A stretch of 50,909 nucleotides of DNA from SZAS-103 sp043747745 (lineage in GTDB: Bacteria; Pseudomonadota; Gammaproteobacteria; Xanthomonadales; Xanthomonadaceae). A program made the translations under genes and the position numbers. A model generated the notes under the pieces. The model made no database searches. It saw only the letters and a program-made list of their open reading frames with translations, and was not told the origin of the DNA. Below are positions 9,238-17,222 of the stretch, one piece after another. Each line of letters starts with the position of its first letter. The stretch's first letter is position 1. The stretch lies in contig JAYTOP010000071.1 of assembly GCA_043747745.1 (NCBI GenBank), positions 1 through 50,909 on the forward strand, given 5' to 3'.

Positions 9238-9376
9238 GCCGCAATCACCGGGCTGGCTGCCCGATCGCTCGACAACCTGAGTGAGGGTGAAGACTGGCGG
9301 AAATGGGACGGATTCGAGTCGGTCGAAACGGCCATGCGCGGACTCGTTGCGGAAGGCCGCGATGCTAGCATGCGGC

Positions 9377-9985
9377 ATGCCCGTCGACCCGTCCGCGAAC
9401 GTCACGATCCACCCTTGGCCGTTGGCTTATGAGGAACGTCTCGATCCGCGCGCACGCGATCAGATCGACCTCGTCGTGATCCATTGCACCGAGTTGCCAG
9501 ACCTCGCCATGGCACGCGAATACGGCGAACGCGTGCTGTATCCGGAACGCGCAGATGGCGGCGGCGGTACCGGCAACAGCGGCCACTTCTACATTGACAA
9601 TAACGGCGGCGACCGCGATGGCAGCGTCCATATGTTCGTGCGGCCCGAACGCATCGCGAACCACACGCGCGGCTGCAACCCGCGTTCGATCGGCATCGAA
9701 CTCATCAATACCGGCCGTTATCCCGTCTGGTTCGACTCGCGCCGCCAGGCGATGGATGAGCCTTACACCGACGCGCAGATCGCGGCTCTGATCGCGCTGC
9801 TGAACGCGCTGTGCGAGGAGTTGCCGAACCTGCAATGGATCGCCGGCCATGAGGATCTCGACACCGCGCAAGTAGCGGCCAGCGACGATCCGACGCGGAC
9901 TGTCGCGCGCAAACGCGATCCGGGACCGTTGTTTCCATGGACGCAGGTGCTTGCTGGCGTGCCCCTGCAGCGCCTGGCGAGCTGA
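9377..9985 (+). CDS. N-acetylmuramoyl-L-alanine amidase, AmpD-like (Amidase_2)
   Basis: A 202-residue zinc amidase. LVVIHCTE gives the first zinc His, NHTRGCNPRSIGIEL the central block, GHEDL the next catalytic region and KRDPGPLFPW the final Lys/Asp pair, in the AmpD order. No signal peptide is visible, so it is probably cytoplasmic and acts in peptidoglycan recycling on anhydro-muropeptides. The insertion between the GHEDL and KRDPGP motifs is slightly longer than in E. coli AmpD. It is divergent from the hydrolase-rlmKL pair. Confidence 0.88.
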   Translation: MPVDPSANVTIHPWPLAYEERLDPRARDQIDLVVIHCTELPDLAMAREYGERVLYPERADGGGGTGNSGHFYIDNNGGDRDGSVHMFVRPERIANHTRGCNPRSIGIELINTGRYPVWFDSRRQAMDEPYTDAQIAALIALLNALCEELPNLQWIAGHEDLDTAQVAASDDPTRTVARKRDPGPLFPWTQVLAGVPLQRLAS

Positions 9986-9989
9986 ATCT

Positions 9990-10011
9990 GTGGAGCGGCC
10001 TCCGGCCGCGA
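9990..10011. repeat. REP-like palindrome
   Basis: GTGGAGCGGCC followed by TCCGGCCGCGA is an inverted repeat of REP type, immediately after the amidase stop. It resembles half of the element at 11493. REPs of this kind are widespread in Xanthomonadales and Pseudomonas intergenic DNA. Confidence 0.55.
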
Positions 10012-10092
10012 ACTGGCTGTATCCAGCGAACAGGGGGCGAGCGGACGCTACCGCTATACTTTGCAACCTGTCCGCACGCGCCGCACATCCGC

Positions 10093-11001
10093 ATGGTGAA
10101 CGATTCCATCCCGCAAGGCCCCGTCGGCGAACTCGTCGAACTGCTGTCGCTCGAACGCCTTGAGGACAACCTGTTCCGCGGCCAGAGCCGCGACATCGGC
10201 ACCAAGTACGTGTTCGGCGGACAGGTGCTCGGGCAGGCGCTGTCGGCTGCGCAAGCCACTGTTGCGAGCGATCGTGCTGTGCATTCGCTGCATGCGTATT
10301 TCCTGCGCGCGGGCAACATCGAGCATCCGATCGTCTACGACGTGGATCGTACGCGAGACGGCGGCAGCTTTTCGGTGCGGAGGGTCACCGCGATCCAGCA
10401 TGGGAAACCGATCTTCGTCTTCGCGGCATCGTTGCAGACGCCGGAGATCGGCGCGGAGCACCAGTTGCCGATGCCAGTGGTGCCCGCGCCCGACGACCTG
10501 CCGCCATCGCCACCGCTGGATGCAGCGACGCGCGCAGCGCTGTCGCCGAAGATGCAACGCTGGCTCGACCGTGGCGGCCCGTTCGTGTTCCGCCACGTGT
10601 ATCCGCGCGACGAACTGCATCCAAGCAAGCGTCCGCCATTCCAGCAGGTCTGGTTCAAGCTTTGTGAACGCATCGGCGACGCGCCCGAACTGCATCGCGC
10701 ACTCCTCGCCTACGCGTCGGATTTCCACCTGATCGGCACCGCGACGTTTCCGCACGGCATCAGCTATTACCAGCCGAACGTGCTGATGGCGAGCCTCGAC
10801 CATGCGATGTGGTTCCATCGTCCGTTCCGCGTGGACGAATGGCTGCTGTATTCCTGCGACAGCCCGACTGCGCAATCCGCGCGCGGCCTCGCACGCGGGA
10901 TGATCTACGACACCCACGGCGTGCTGGTCGCATCGACCGCACAGGAAGGCCTGATGCGCATGCAGCCGCCAATCGGGCATGTTGCCGGGGATCTGACGTA
11001 A
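10093..11001 (+). CDS. tesB: Acyl-CoA thioesterase II (TesB)
   Basis: A 302-residue double hot-dog thioesterase (E. coli TesB 286). ATG 10093 is chosen because family homology starts at LVELLSLERLEDNLFRGQS. Signature blocks include FGGQVLGQALSAA, LHAYFLRAGN, YDVDRTRDGGSFSVRRV, ASLDHAMWFHRPFR and STAQEGLMR (the last contains the Gln/Glu region of the active site). The enzyme hydrolyses medium- and long-chain acyl-CoA in the cytoplasm. The next gene starts 67 bases downstream on the same strand. Confidence 0.94.
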   Translation: MVNDSIPQGPVGELVELLSLERLEDNLFRGQSRDIGTKYVFGGQVLGQALSAAQATVASDRAVHSLHAYFLRAGNIEHPIVYDVDRTRDGGSFSVRRVTAIQHGKPIFVFAASLQTPEIGAEHQLPMPVVPAPDDLPPSPPLDAATRAALSPKMQRWLDRGGPFVFRHVYPRDELHPSKRPPFQQVWFKLCERIGDAPELHRALLAYASDFHLIGTATFPHGISYYQPNVLMASLDHAMWFHRPFRVDEWLLYSCDSPTAQSARGLARGMIYDTHGVLVASTAQEGLMRMQPPIGHVAGDLT

Positions 11002-11068
11002 TGAAAATCGTGCAGCATGGCCGCCCTCACCGCACCACCGGCTCCGCCAGCGACAAGGAAAAATCCTG

Positions 11069-11485
11069 ATGCGCAGCGTGTTCACGTCGCCGCGCCTGGA
11101 GAACGTCGAAGCGGTCGCGAAGATGCTCGCGGACGCCGGCATCGAGGTGCGCATCAGCAAGGATCGCTCGTACAAGGGCAACCGTCGGCAGCCTTTCAGT
11201 TACCGCGACAGTGCCAATACGAACGCCGAACAGATTCCGCAGGTCTGGGTGATCAAGGCCGAGGACCAGCCGCGAGCACGGGCGATTCTGCGCGAGGGCG
11301 GGCTGATCGACTCGACACGGCCCGAATTCAATCAGTCGACATCCTACCTGCCGCCATCACGCATCCTGCCCAGCGTGCGCAAACCCGACCGCCGCGCAAT
11401 GATCGTGATGCGGATCCGACTGCTGTTGCTGGCGATCATCGTGTTGCTGTCGATCCTGACCCTCAGCGGCATCCTGCACCGCTGA
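11069..11485 (+). CDS. DUF2007-like small protein with C-terminal membrane anchor
   Basis: A 138-residue protein. The N-terminal 80 residues (MRSVFTSPRLENVEAVAKMLADAGI, then QVWVIKAEDQPRARAIL) match the small ferredoxin-like DUF2007 type, often labelled putative signal-transducing protein. A linker with basic residues is followed by one strong transmembrane helix (about residues 110-133, MRIRLLLLAIIVLLS) at the extreme C-terminus, giving a tail-anchored topology. No enzymatic motif is seen. It ends next to a palindromic repeat shared with the convergent EF-hand gene. Confidence 0.72.
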   Translation: MRSVFTSPRLENVEAVAKMLADAGIEVRISKDRSYKGNRRQPFSYRDSANTNAEQIPQVWVIKAEDQPRARAILREGGLIDSTRPEFNQSTSYLPPSRILPSVRKPDRRAMIVMRIRLLLLAIIVLLSILTLSGILHR

Positions 11486-11492
11486 GGATCGT

Positions 11493-11552
11493 GTGGGATG
11501 GCCGTCACCCTCGATTGCCGCGAAGGGCATCGCGGCCAGAGACCGCTCCCAC
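11493..11552. repeat. REP-type palindrome between convergent genes
   Basis: The element starts GTGGGA and ends TCCCAC. An inner perfect hairpin has GCCGCGA and TCGCGGC arms around a 6-base loop. It sits between the stops of the DUF2007-like gene and the EF-hand gene and may end transcripts from both sides. Confidence 0.6.
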
Positions 11553-11578
11553 GACTGCAACTCCGTGTGAAGCGTTGT

Positions 11579-12238
11579 TCAGCGCGGCGGCAACGCGAAC
11601 TCGGGCGGAGTCACCGAACCATCGTGGTCTTCGTCGAAGAACGCGAACGACGGCGCGAATTTCGGGAATGCGGTGGTGAACTCGGCCTGGCTGATTTTGC
11701 CGTCATGGTTCGCGTCGGCCTTGGCAAACAGGGCCTGCAAATACTGACCGCGCGTAGCTAGTGCGCGTTGTGCGAGAGCTTCGGCACCCTTCTGCATTTC
11801 GTTCTTGTCGACGGAAGCATCGTGGTTGGCATCGAACGCCTTGAAATTGTTGACGACGACGACCATGCCGCCCGCCTTGGCTTCCTCTGGGGTGAGCTTG
11901 CCGTCGTGGTTGGCGTCCGACTTGGTGAAGGCAGCCATGCGCGCCTGCACGCTCGCTTGCGCCTCTTGCACCAACTGTGCACGCCACTGCCCCCGGACTT
12001 CCGACATGGTGATCGAACCGTCATGGTTCAGGTCATTTGTCGCGAACGCTTTTGCGATCGCAGGCGCTGCTGCGGCTTCCTGCTGCGAGATCTTGCCATC
12101 GTGATTGCTGTCGAGATCGCCGATCCAGAGCATTGCGGGCTGCTTCGCCGGCGCAGGCGTGGTTTGCGCAAACGCTCCAGCGGTGCAGCAGTATGCGATC
12201 AACAGAAGGCTCAGGTGGAGCTTGGGCGACAGCGGCAT
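11579..12238 (-). CDS. Exported protein with six EF-hand loops
   Basis: A 219-residue protein. ATG 12238 is favoured over ATG 12247 because AGGA lies 8 bases upstream. A signal peptide ends near GAFAQ. Six 12-residue calcium-loop patterns D-x-[DN]-H-D-G follow at about residues 43-54, 69-80, 108-119, 136-147, 175-186 and 202-213. Five have the canonical Gly at position 6; the fourth has Ala (NHDAS). Bacterial exported EF-hand proteins are thought to buffer or sense calcium in the periplasm. The even number of hands suggests three pairs. Confidence 0.88.
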   Translation of the reverse strand: MPLSPKLHLSLLLIAYCCTAGAFAQTTPAPAKQPAMLWIGDLDSNHDGKISQQEAAAAPAIAKAFATNDLNHDGSITMSEVRGQWRAQLVQEAQASVQARMAAFTKSDANHDGKLTPEEAKAGGMVVVVNNFKAFDANHDASVDKNEMQKGAEALAQRALATRGQYLQALFAKADANHDGKISQAEFTTAFPKFAPSFAFFDEDHDGSVTPPEFALPPR

Positions 12239-12373
12239 ACGGGTCATCGGGTCATCCTGATCGGGAGAAAACAGACGCCACTATAGAGGGGTCGGGCTTC
12301 GCGCGGAATGGCTACGCGAAATTGCCATCGATACGGCCAGTCCCAACGCTCCATGCTGGGCTAGGATGTCGGC

Positions 12374-13087
12374 ATGGGCCTTTATCGTACCGGCGAGCAT
12401 CCGTGCGGCTACTACGTCGATCGCATCGCGCAGGATCTGGTGCTCGATCCACACGACCCGGCGTTGCCAGACGCATACCCCAGCGCGCTCGCGCAGGGTT
12501 TTCGTCGATCCGGCGGATATGTCTATCGACCCAAATGCCCGGCCTGCAACGCCTGCGTCCCGGTGCGGATGCGCGTGCGCGACTTCCATCCCGATCGCAG
12601 TCAGCGCCGCTGCCTGCGCGACAACGCCGATATCGACGCACGGATCGTGCCAGCGCGGCGCACTACCGAGAATTTCGCGTTGTACCGACACTACCTGCGC
12701 GCACGCCACGGCGACGGGCCGATGGTCGACAGCGACGAGGACGACTTCGACCAGTTCCTCGCGAGCGCATGGAGTCCGACCCGCTTCATGGAGCTGCGCC
12801 ACGACGGTCGCCTGCTCGGCGTGGCGGTGACCGATGTCACAGTCGACGCAATGTCGGCGGTCTACACATTTTTCGATCCGGACGAACGCGAACGCGGACT
12901 GGGTACGCTCGCCGTGTTACGGCAGATCGCCTTCGTACAAAACACCAGCCGCGCGTATCTGTATCTCGGCTACTGGATCGCCGGTCATCCGAAGATGGAT
13001 TACAAGGCGCGCTTCAGGCCACTCGAAACGCTGGGCAAGACCGGCTGGCAGGCTTTGCAACAGGCGCAGGCTTGCATGCCGCGTTGA
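12374..13087 (+). CDS. bpt: Aspartate/glutamate leucyl- or arginyl-tRNA-protein transferase
   Basis: A 237-residue N-end-rule transferase of the Bpt/Ate family. The N-terminal half carries HPCGYYVDR and the paired cysteines CPACNACVP; the C-terminal GNAT-like half has TFFDPDERERGLGTLAVLRQI and YLYLGYWIAGHPKMDYKARFRPLE, all family hallmarks. It transfers Leu (Bpt) from aminoacyl-tRNA to proteins with N-terminal Asp or Glu, marking them for ClpAP. The bacterial Bpt length is about 230-250, which fits. Confidence 0.93.
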   Translation: MGLYRTGEHPCGYYVDRIAQDLVLDPHDPALPDAYPSALAQGFRRSGGYVYRPKCPACNACVPVRMRVRDFHPDRSQRRCLRDNADIDARIVPARRTTENFALYRHYLRARHGDGPMVDSDEDDFDQFLASAWSPTRFMELRHDGRLLGVAVTDVTVDAMSAVYTFFDPDERERGLGTLAVLRQIAFVQNTSRAYLYLGYWIAGHPKMDYKARFRPLETLGKTGWQALQQAQACMPR

Positions 13088-13152
13088 ATCGCCACTCCGC
13101 ACTGCGCGAGGCGCACGACGTCAAACCTGCACGCATTGCGGATTTTCTACGA

Positions 13153-13560
13153 TCAATCCGTCTTCGTCCGTGGCTGCGCACTCGCCATGGTCGGCGTGAT
13201 GATCGGCTCGTCCGGCAACGGGTCGCGAGTCGGAGAGTGCGCTGGTGCGATGCGGGCGCGCATGGGCAACATGTCCGCATCGAGCTGCTTGTCATGGCGG
13301 AAACCGAACAGTCCGTCGCTATGGGTGGACACCACCATCTGCACCATCGCCGACGGAACCATCAGTTCAAGCTCGACGACACGACCTTCGCCATCGCGAC
13401 CTTCGATCGTCATCTCGAAGAACGCGCCGCCACTGTCGATCTCGCGGCATACGACGTGCGGGCCATGCGGGCCTTCGCTGAGGTACGGCTTGATCGGCTC
13501 GCCGAGCGCTTCGAGCGCGGCTGGATGGATAAACACGGCATACATAGTCAGATCGGGCAC
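13153..13560 (-). CDS. Uncharacterised protein coupled to purT
   Basis: A 135-residue protein I do not recognise. It starts with GTG 13560, four bases after the purT stop; a GGAGG inside the purT 3' end lies 9 bases upstream, supporting this start and coupling. The first 95 residues look like a mixed alpha/beta domain (AVFIHPAALEALGEPIKPYL, then VVCREIDSGGAFFEMTIEG), and the last 40 are Pro/Thr-rich and probably disordered. No signal peptide or membrane segment. Confidence 0.7.
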   Translation of the reverse strand: MPDLTMYAVFIHPAALEALGEPIKPYLSEGPHGPHVVCREIDSGGAFFEMTIEGRDGEGRVVELELMVPSAMVQMVVSTHSDGLFGFRHDKQLDADMLPMRARIAPAHSPTRDPLPDEPIITPTMASAQPRTKTD

Positions 13561-13564
13561 GAGA

Positions 13565-14770
13565 TCAGTCCTCCACGAGTTGGACGGTCAGCGCAGCAGC
13601 AGCGGCACGGGCCTTGGCACGCGCATTGTCGATGGAGTCCGCCCGGGCCATGGTCACGGCGACGCGACGATGGCCTTCCACATACGGCTTGCCGAACAGG
13701 CGCAATGCGGTATCGGGTTCGGCGAGTGCGGCATCGACATGTCCGAACATCGGCACGCCATGCCCATGCGCGAGCACGGCGCAGGATGCCGCGGGTCCGC
13801 GCTGCTCGATGCGCGGAATCGGCAAGCCAAGAATCGCGCGCGCGTGCAGCGCGAACTGCGGCAGGTCCTGCGACACGAGTGTCACCAGGCCGGTGTCGTG
13901 CGGGCGCGGCGAGACTTCCGAGAACCATACGTCGTCGCCTTTCACGAATAACTCGACGCCGAAGATACCGTGGCCGCCGAGATCGTCGGTGACGGTTTTC
14001 GCAATGTGCTGCGCGCGTGCGAGCGCCACGTCCGACATCGGCTGCGGTTGCCAGCTTTCGCGATAATCCCCGTCGATCTGCAGGTGTCCGATCGGCTCGC
14101 AGAAGCTGGTGCCGTCGCGATGACGCACGGTCAGCAGGGTGATCTCGTAGTCGAACGCAACGAAGCCCTCGACGATCACCCGGCCCTGCCCCGCGCGTCC
14201 ACCACTTTGCGCGTAGTCCCACGCAGGGTCGACGTCATTGGCCTTGCGCAGGGTGCTCTGGCCCTTGCCGGAACTCGACATGACGGGTTTGACGACGCAA
14301 GGCAGACCGACCGCAGAGACCGCATCGTGATACTCGTCAAGGGTGTCCACAAAACGATATGGCGACGTTGGCAAGCCGAGTGTTTCGGCAGCTAGCCTGC
14401 GGATGCCTTCGCGGTCCATCGTGAGTCGTGCTGCGCGCGCAGTCGGGATCACATGCAAGCCGTGGTCGCGTTCAAGTTCGACCAGGGTCTGGGTATGGAT
14501 CGCCTCAATCTCCGGCACCACAAGGTGCGGTTGCTCGCGCGAGATGAGTTCGCGCAGCGCGGCCGGATCGAGCATGTTCAACGTGTGGCTGCGATGCGCG
14601 ACTTGCATCGCCGGTGCGTTGTCGTAGCGATCCGCGGCGATGACTTCCACACCGTAGCGCTGCAACTCGATCGCGACTTCCTTGCCGAGTTCGCCCGAAC
14701 CGAGCAGCAACACGCGCAGCGCGCCCGATGTCAATGGTGTGCCGATGGAGACAGGACTGGGTGCGGTCAT
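13565..14770 (-). CDS. purT: Formate-dependent phosphoribosylglycinamide formyltransferase PurT
   Basis: A 401-residue ATP-grasp enzyme (E. coli 392) that makes formyl-GAR from GAR, formate and ATP in purine synthesis. ATG 14770 is chosen as it gives MTAPSPVSIGTPLTSGALRVLLLGSGELGKE, matching family N-termini. Motifs seen are LVVPEIEAI, CVVKPVMSSSGKGQS, RVIVEGFV, GIFGVELFV and EVSPRPHDTGLVTL. The downstream gene of unknown function is coupled. It directly neighbours the unusual gene block that begins at 14840. Confidence 0.95.
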   Translation of the reverse strand: MTAPSPVSIGTPLTSGALRVLLLGSGELGKEVAIELQRYGVEVIAADRYDNAPAMQVAHRSHTLNMLDPAALRELISREQPHLVVPEIEAIHTQTLVELERDHGLHVIPTARAARLTMDREGIRRLAAETLGLPTSPYRFVDTLDEYHDAVSAVGLPCVVKPVMSSSGKGQSTLRKANDVDPAWDYAQSGGRAGQGRVIVEGFVAFDYEITLLTVRHRDGTSFCEPIGHLQIDGDYRESWQPQPMSDVALARAQHIAKTVTDDLGGHGIFGVELFVKGDDVWFSEVSPRPHDTGLVTLVSQDLPQFALHARAILGLPIPRIEQRGPAASCAVLAHGHGVPMFGHVDAALAEPDTALRLFGKPYVEGHRRVAVTMARADSIDNARAKARAAAAALTVQLVED

Positions 14771-14839
14771 GGCGCGATTTCTTTTGAGGACGCGACGCAT
14801 TATAGCCGCTGGTCGCGCCGACCAGCCGCGAGCCGCTCG

Positions 14840-15148
14840 CTAGTCGTGATCGATGCGTTCTGAAATGAACAATGCCGCACGGATCATTGCGCGTTGCCGT
14901 TCGCTTGCTTCACGCGCACGGAAGCGGAGGCTGCCGAGCTTTTCCTTCACCTGCATCGCGCCGATTTGCGGTGCGCCTTCGTTATCTGTTTCGCCCTGCA
15001 ATGCCTCGCAGAGGTCATCGATCAGACCGTACCAACCATCGCCACATTCGAATCCCCAGCACATGGCGGTGCTGGCCGAGTCGCCATGGCGTTCGGAAAA
15101 GATCAGAGGCCACCGCTCCCACAGGGCGCGATCGAGTTCGGGGTTCAT
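14840..15148 (-). CDS. Small uncharacterised protein
   Basis: A 102-residue protein starting MNPELDRALWERWPLIF. It contains CWGFECGDGWYGLIDDLCEAL and a basic VKEKLGSLRFR segment. I have the impression of similar small proteins in phage and accessory regions, but I cannot name a family. It is the last gene of the minus-strand block, 24 bases downstream of the 437-residue gene, so likely co-transcribed with it. Confidence 0.65.
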   Translation of the reverse strand: MNPELDRALWERWPLIFSERHGDSASTAMCWGFECGDGWYGLIDDLCEALQGETDNEGAPQIGAMQVKEKLGSLRFRAREASERQRAMIRAALFISERIDHD

Positions 15149-15172
15149 ATTGCTTTCGTGCGCATGCACGTC

Positions 15173-16486
15173 TCAGCGCGGCTGGTTGAAGATCGATACT
15201 TGGCGTGCATCGTCCGACTCGTAGGCATCGCCATCGCTCACGGCCCTGATGGTTCCGGGCATCTCGTGGTAGTCGAAAACCGTCGCACCCATCACATCGA
15301 CATACGAGCGTTCGAGGAACGTCACCACGATCCGGGTCGATAGAGTGACGCGCCAGAGCTTCTTGTCGACCTGGTCTTGACTGCACTCTTCGATGAGCGT
15401 TGCGTTCAATGCGCCGAGATAACGCTTCACGCCATAGCGACGCAACAGAGCTGCGCGACGCCACGGGTTCGCTTCGGTCCCGTCGATTTCGCTCATGCCG
15501 AACGATGTCGGGGACAGAAACGCGTCCTCGCTCAAGGCCGTACCATCGACGCAATACAATTGCGTTCCGTCGCGATACGACACGCTGCACAGCCCAAGCG
15601 AGTCGTAAGGGTCGACCTCCTCATCGAAGCGCATCGATTCCGGATCGACGCACAACCAGCAAACGCCTTCGCGCAACAAGGCGGCATGGCAATGCCGGGC
15701 CAACTCGCGATATGCGTGCAGACAGCTTTCCCGCTGCGCACCGCCGACGAAGTATTCCTGCAGGTCCGCACGCAGAAAGTCTTCGCAACGGCTCTGCGCC
15801 CAGAAGCAGCTGCGTTCATAGGCGAACGCGCCCTTCTGGAACATCGCGAGATCGGCGACGCTCCCGTTCGGTTCAAGCACGCCTGACAACGCGGATGTCA
15901 ACGCATCCCTCACGGCCCAGCCGCCACACAGCGATGGCATGCAAAACCCAGTCACCAGATCGGCGATTTGCGTCCCATCCGTCGCTTTGCTGCTGCCGCG
16001 AAACGCTGGAACATAAGCGCTGATCAACCTGTCGGTCGTATCGAGCCGCGAAGGATCCGGCTTGGTCCTACACAGGTACTCATGCTGGAGGCAATCGAGC
16101 ATCGGCAACGTGCTGCCGTAGTAGTCGCATGTGCAGGTGCGCTCTCCCAACGACTTCCCCATCGCGGCCTTGCGATAGCCAGATTGAAGCCACTCCTGAT
16201 ATTCGGACGAGGATTGCATGACGACCATGCCGTGGTGACGTTCCACCCAGCGAACGCCATGCGCCAACGTGTCGTGCGCAAGAATCATCGCGATCGGCGA
16301 AAGCCACCAGCGCACATCGGGAAGAGGGAGCTTGAGGCGCGCGTAGATGCGCGCTACGGCGGCTTCGCCAAAGCGCTTGTCGATGAGGCGATTGCAGGAA
16401 GCTTGATCCCCCCAGAACGTCACAAGCGACTGGAGTCCTTGATCGCGTGCAAGGAGGCGTTCCACATAGGCGAAGCCGCAGGTCAT
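15173..16486 (-). CDS. Uncharacterised cysteine-rich protein, 437 residues
   Basis: I do not recognise this protein. It has no signal peptide and no obvious membrane segment. Cysteines are frequent (about 17) and partly clustered: TCTCDYYGS near residue 118, LDCLQHEYLC, FCMPSLCGGW, and CWLCVD in the second half. Histidines accompany some of them, so a metal site is possible. A GSSKATDG loop near residue 165 is not a convincing P-loop. The start ATG 16486 has only a weak ribosome-binding site. It is preceded by a 124-bp gap and followed at 24 bases by the 102-residue gene. Confidence 0.7.
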   Translation of the reverse strand: MTCGFAYVERLLARDQGLQSLVTFWGDQASCNRLIDKRFGEAAVARIYARLKLPLPDVRWWLSPIAMILAHDTLAHGVRWVERHHGMVVMQSSSEYQEWLQSGYRKAAMGKSLGERTCTCDYYGSTLPMLDCLQHEYLCRTKPDPSRLDTTDRLISAYVPAFRGSSKATDGTQIADLVTGFCMPSLCGGWAVRDALTSALSGVLEPNGSVADLAMFQKGAFAYERSCFWAQSRCEDFLRADLQEYFVGGAQRESCLHAYRELARHCHAALLREGVCWLCVDPESMRFDEEVDPYDSLGLCSVSYRDGTQLYCVDGTALSEDAFLSPTSFGMSEIDGTEANPWRRAALLRRYGVKRYLGALNATLIEECSQDQVDKKLWRVTLSTRIVVTFLERSYVDVMGATVFDYHEMPGTIRAVSDGDAYESDDARQVSIFNQPR

Positions 16487-16610
16487 GACATCACGTTCTA
16501 GAAAATTTTACTTGACGCGCAATGCGCGGTTGTCCACATCTGCCGAGACCGGCCAGAAATAGAAGGAAACGACGCATCGGTGGCCCTCAGGATGACGCTG
16601 TCGCACGAAT

Positions 16611-17222
16611 TCAGCCTGCAACGCCAACGCATCGTTTCGTCAGCTCAAGAATTCCAGGAATCACTTCCTTGGTGAGACTTGATGAATTAATGCACTCGAT
16701 TGGAAGATACATGGCAGTGACGCGAGCAAATGCTTTTTCATTGCTTGGCCATATGAATGCGCCAAGGCAGCCTTCGATATGCGTTCCGAGAATCAGAGGT
16801 TCGCAACCATCATGCCCACTCCTGCAATCTTCCAAATACTCGAGATCGCCCATGCCGTAGTCCCCCTCAGACTTGTGAACAACAGTGCACGAAAAATAGG
16901 GAGTAAACGAACCATCCTCAGCGCCGTCAACCGGAACCAAAAGATAGCGACAGAACAACCGCGCCAACTTGGGAGACCCCTGCGCCTTTTTCTTGATGTC
17001 GTACTGCCACATGCGCTCGACTACATTGTCTAATTCGTCCTTTCTCTCGTCCTCATCAGTTCCCTCAATAATCCATTGCATCTTCTTGAATTCGTCTGGG
17101 AGCTCTTGATCCAGACGGGACTCCAAAGCATCGAGCTGCTGCCATACATGCTTGAAGACGGCCAACGCATTCGCGAAGGTGAGAGCGAATGAACTGCTCC
17201 GGACGGTTGCATTTTCAGTCAT
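16611..17222 (-). CDS. Uncharacterised acidic protein, coupled to the PD-(D/E)XK gene
   Basis: A 203-residue protein of unknown function. ATG 17222 overlaps the TGA of the upstream gene (ATGA), and a GGAGG within the upstream gene's end precedes it at good spacing, which decides the start. The N-terminal third is helical (FANALAVFKHVWQQLDALESRLDQEL), the middle has LFCRYLLVPVDG and PYFSCTVV strands, and the C-terminal part is again mixed. No catalytic motif is seen. Its DNA is clearly AT-richer than the flanking housekeeping genes. Confidence 0.7.
   Translation of the reverse strand: MTENATVRSSSFALTFANALAVFKHVWQQLDALESRLDQELPDEFKKMQWIIEGTDEDERKDELDNVVERMWQYDIKKKAQGSPKLARLFCRYLLVPVDGAEDGSFTPYFSCTVVHKSEGDYGMGDLEYLEDCRSGHDGCEPLILGTHIEGCLGAFIWPSNEKAFARVTAMYLPIECINSSSLTKEVIPGILELTKRCVGVAG

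Noticed and set aside
16720..16860. Short plus-strand frames in the AT-richer block
   Set aside because: They are opposite the coupled 203-residue gene and lack starts with ribosome-binding sites.
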